DNA from: Verrucomicrobiaceae bacterium
GTDB taxonomy: Bacteria > Verrucomicrobiota > Verrucomicrobiia > Verrucomicrobiales > Verrucomicrobiaceae
Direction of reading: 5' to 3'
DNA length: 46,645 bases
Assembly (NCBI GenBank): GCA_027489965.1
Contig: JAIXZA010000075.1
Location: forward strand, 1-46,645
Under the pieces are notes generated by a model. The model did not search any database and was not told the DNA's origin. It saw nothing but the letters and a program-made list of their open reading frames with translations. Positions 44,894 to 46,645 of this stretch are shown one piece after another. The position numbers and the translations under genes are program-made. Positions within the stretch are counted from its first letter, which is position 1. Every line of letters starts with the position of its first letter.

Positions 44894-44968
44894 TGGAGCC
44901 GAAGGCGGGAATTGAACCCGCGACCCGCGCATTACGAATGCGCTGCTCTACCTCTGAGCTACTTCGGC
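44894..44968 (-). tRNA. tRNA-Thr (anticodon CGT)
   Basis: The minus strand folds into a full cloverleaf. The acceptor stem is GCCGAAG with CTTCGGC, the D arm GCTC/GAGC, the anticodon stem GCGCA/TGCGC around loop TTCGTAA, and the T arm GCGGG/CCCGC with loop TTCAATT. The anticodon CGT at loop positions 34-36 reads ACG (Thr). The discriminator base is T (44897) and CCA is encoded (44894-44896). The mature 3' end lies only 17 bp before the ATG of the membrane protein, so the two are probably co-transcribed. Confidence 0.95.
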
Positions 44969-44996
44969 CCGTTGGACGGGAAGGTTGAAGTCGCAA

Positions 44997-45024
44997 GATA
45001 TAACGGATAGACCACTTTTGTCAT
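44997..45024 (-). promoter_or_regulatory. Probable sigma70-type promoter of the tRNA-Thr unit
   Basis: On the minus strand, a -35-like ATGACA (45019-45024) and a -10-like TATATC (44997-45002) are separated by 16 bp. The expected start is about 20 bp before the 5' end of tRNA-Thr at 44968. The match is good but not perfect. Confidence 0.45.
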
Positions 45025-45100
45025 GAGGTTTCTTCGTTCAGAAAGAAATATCCATGGCTGAGATGCAGGGCTTGCGTGTCGGGTTCAAAGGTGGAGATTT

Positions 45101-45313
45101 GTGGCCCTCATTATGCCAGTCAATCCCGCTAGCTCTTCTCCATATGCTGAATTTCAGGCTGAATTGCAGCAAATTATGCGTCACAAATGGTTCGTCAGTG
45201 AAAAAGAGGGGCGGGATGTAGGTTTTGAGCGCGCTTTAACTGACTGGGTAAAAACACACCGCCAAGAATGGCGGTGTGAGCGGAATTCGTTGAACAATGA
45301 ATCCGAAAGTTAG
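45101..45313 (+). CDS. Small conserved hypothetical protein (70 residues)
   Basis: The frame from GTG 45101 has a GGAG ribosome-binding site 4 nt upstream; an ATG at 45113 is further from it. The product is helical and contains AEFQAELQQIMRHKWFVSEK and GRDVGFERALTDWVKTHRQEWR. The HKW-x2-SE-x2-GRDVG...A..DW...H...WR pattern resembles a small bacterial protein family I remember without a name or function; no database was searched. It lies between the tRNA-Thr unit and hppA, on the opposite strand from both. Its 3' third overlaps a hairpin that works as a terminator for the opposite strand. Confidence 0.65.
   Translation: MALIMPVNPASSSPYAEFQAELQQIMRHKWFVSEKEGRDVGFERALTDWVKTHRQEWRCERNSLNNESES
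45250..45278 (-). terminator. Probable rho-independent terminator of hppA, inside the opposite-strand small gene
   Basis: Read on the minus strand, CACACCGCC (45278-45270) pairs perfectly with GGCGGTGTG (45263-45255) around a 6-nt loop and is followed by TTTTT (45254-45250). It lies about 60 bp after the hppA stop. The plus strand has no T-run after the stem, so it acts in one direction only. Confidence 0.65.
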
Positions 45314-45335
45314 CCGCTAGGGCTAAATCAGAGAT

Positions 45336-46645
45336 TTATTTAAAGAACAATGGGATCACAAGGATCGCCAAAATGTTCACCACTTTGATCATTGGGTTCA
45401 CCGCAGGTCCTGAGGTGTCTTTGTAGGGGTCGCCCACGGTATCACCAGTGACGGCCGCTGCATGGGCAAAGCTACCTTTGCCCCCATGATTGCCTTCTTC
45501 GACATACTTTTTAGCATTGTCCCAGGCACCACCTGAGCTTGTCATGGCAATACCGACGAAAAGTCCGGTGATGATCGTTCCGATAAGAAGTCCACCAAGG
45601 GCCTCTTTACCCAAAAAGGCGATCCCAACGACAAAAACGATTGGCAGTAGCGCTGGAACAATCATCTGCTGAAGAGCGGCTTTGGTCACGATATCAACGC
45701 ATTGACCATATTCAGGGGTGTCCTGTCCTGTAAGAATGCCGGGCTTAGCAGCAATCTGACGGCGTACTTCGCGCACGACGGCTCCAGCGGCACTACCCAC
45801 GGCATCCATGCCAAAGGCTGTGAAGAGGTAGGGAAGCAGTCCGCCAATGAACATGCCAATGATCACTTTTGGGTCCATCAAGTCAAAGGCGATGGTCTTG
45901 AGGCTAAGGAAAGCTTTCAGCTCCTCGACATAAGAACCAAAGAGAACCATGGCTGCAAGTCCGGCAGAAGCGATCGCATAGCCTTTGGTGACTGCTTTCA
46001 TGGTATTGCCGACGGCATCCAGCTCATCGGTGATTTTGCGCACTTCCTCAGGCAGGCCGGACATCACAGCGATGCCACCGGCATTATCAGTGATCGGGCC
46101 AAAAGCATCTAGGGAAATAATGATGCCGCTGAGGCTGAGCATGGAAACCACGGCTGTGGCGATGCCATACAGACCGCCCAAATCCCAGCAAAGCCAGATA
46201 GACCCAGCGATAGCTAGCACTGGGAGTAGGGTGGCGTGGTGGCCGACACTGATGCCAGCAATGATATTGGTGGCGTGGCCAGTTTCCGAAGCTTTGGCAA
46301 TGCGGCGCACTGGAGCGTGGGCGGTGCTAGTGAAGTAGTTCGTGATCCAGACGACTACAAAGGTTAGGACGATGCCAATGATCGCACAATAAAAGAGATT
46401 GCTTGGTGTGATCGTCTTGCCTGCCATTACGACTGACTCAGGGAAGATGGCTGATGTCGCCCATTTAAAGAGGATTGCAGATAAGATCCCAGAAACGGCT
46501 ACGCCGCTGACGAGGGACGCTGTGGCCGTTTGTTTGACGAAATTGACCCAGCCAATACCAAACAATGAGGAAAGAATGGAAAGGCCACAAAGAACGAACG
46601 GATAGACGATGACGGCGTGATTGCCTTCAGGGCCGGTCAGGTGCC
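45336..46645 (-). CDS. hppA: Membrane-bound proton-translocating pyrophosphatase (C-terminal part, runs off the window)
   Basis: The open frame continues past the window edge; about 436 C-terminal residues of an expected ~700 are present. It couples pyrophosphate hydrolysis to ion pumping across the inner membrane. Family motifs include [48 protein letters not shown] and the end [14 protein letters not shown]...[29 protein letters not shown]. In [10 protein letters not shown], the Lys where K+-dependent enzymes have Ala suggests a K+-independent H+-pump like that of Rhodospirillum rubrum. The N-terminal substrate-binding part lies outside this window, so completeness cannot be judged. Confidence 0.93.
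   Translation of the reverse strand, partial: HLTGPEGNHAVIVYPFVLCGLSILSSLFGIGWVNFVKQTATASLVSGVAVSGILSAILFKWATSAIFPESVVMAGKTITPSNLFYCAIIGIVLTFVVVWITNYFTSTAHAPVRRIAKASETGHATNIIAGISVGHHATLLPVLAIAGSIWLCWDLGGLYGIATAVVSMLSLSGIIISLDAFGPITDNAGGIAVMSGLPEEVRKITDELDAVGNTMKAVTKGYAIASAGLAAMVLFGSYVEELKAFLSLKTIAFDLMDPKVIIGMFIGGLLPYLFTAFGMDAVGSAAGAVVREVRRQIAAKPGILTGQDTPEYGQCVDIVTKAALQQMIVPALLPIVFVVGIAFLGKEALGGLLIGTIITGLFVGIAMTSSGGAWDNAKKYVEEGNHGGKGSFAHAAAVTGDTVGDPYKDTSGPAVNPMIKVVNILAILVIPLFFK

Noticed and set aside
44877..44996. N-terminal extension of the membrane-protein gene
   Set aside because: The added residues are a translation of the tRNA-Thr gene; the start is placed after the tRNA at 44876.

Overview
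The window looks like a chromosomal segment of a Verrucomicrobiota bacterium (Prosthecobacter/Verrucomicrobium-like) or a close PVC relative. The evidence is family content: two large 'planctomycete cytochrome c' proteins (DUF1592/DUF1588/DUF1585 type and DUF1549/DUF1553 type), a DUF1501 partner, a golvesin/xanthan-lyase-like FAD oxidoreductase, and many genes without a clear Shine-Dalgarno sequence. No phage, plasmid, CRISPR array or full insertion sequence was seen. Assignments rest on motif recognition by eye, since no database search was possible.

Left part (1-8.4 kb): a FAD-oxidoreductase fragment interrupted by an in-frame TAG, an L,D-transpeptidase, a 158-bp MITE-like element flanked by CTAG, an RlmM-like rRNA methyltransferase and an M42-type aminopeptidase. 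A small lipid-handling locus follows: an LpxL-like acyltransferase facing a four-gene operon of ketoreductase, specialised acyl carrier protein, YbhN-like membrane protein and patatin lipase.

Middle (8.4-31 kb): a PA14-containing cytochrome c protein, a two-domain HMA metal-binding protein, PEP carboxylase, a membrane protein of unknown function, housekeeping acpP with a clear terminator, an M48 protease and an orphan peptide-binding protein. Next come a type I secretion operon (ABC-HlyD-TolC) whose ABC protein has lost several catalytic residues, a DUF47-PiT phosphate transport pair, an operon of asnS, a DsbD-N-like gene and a proline-rich anchored protein, a TPR protein and hisF.

Right part (31-46.6 kb): a translationally coupled operon of GspL-like, GspM-like, two tandem paralogous small proteins and a GspD secretin. 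It resembles part of a type II secretion or type IV pilus machine, with no ATPase, inner-membrane platform or pilin genes here. A DUF1549/DUF1553 + DUF1501 operon and a Nudix hydrolase follow. The next unit, on the minus strand, is tRNA-Thr(CGT), a membrane protein and a PHP phosphoesterase carrying a ~230-residue histone H1-like Lys/Ala/Pro tail. The window ends with a small conserved protein whose 3' end overlaps the probable terminator of hppA, and the C-terminal part of a K+-independent-type membrane pyrophosphatase.

The strongest second-look items are the degenerate ABC ATPase in the type I secretion operon, the histone-H1-like tail on the PHP enzyme, the duplicated gene inside the secretin operon, the MITE-like element and the minimal ACP/ketoreductase lipid locus.
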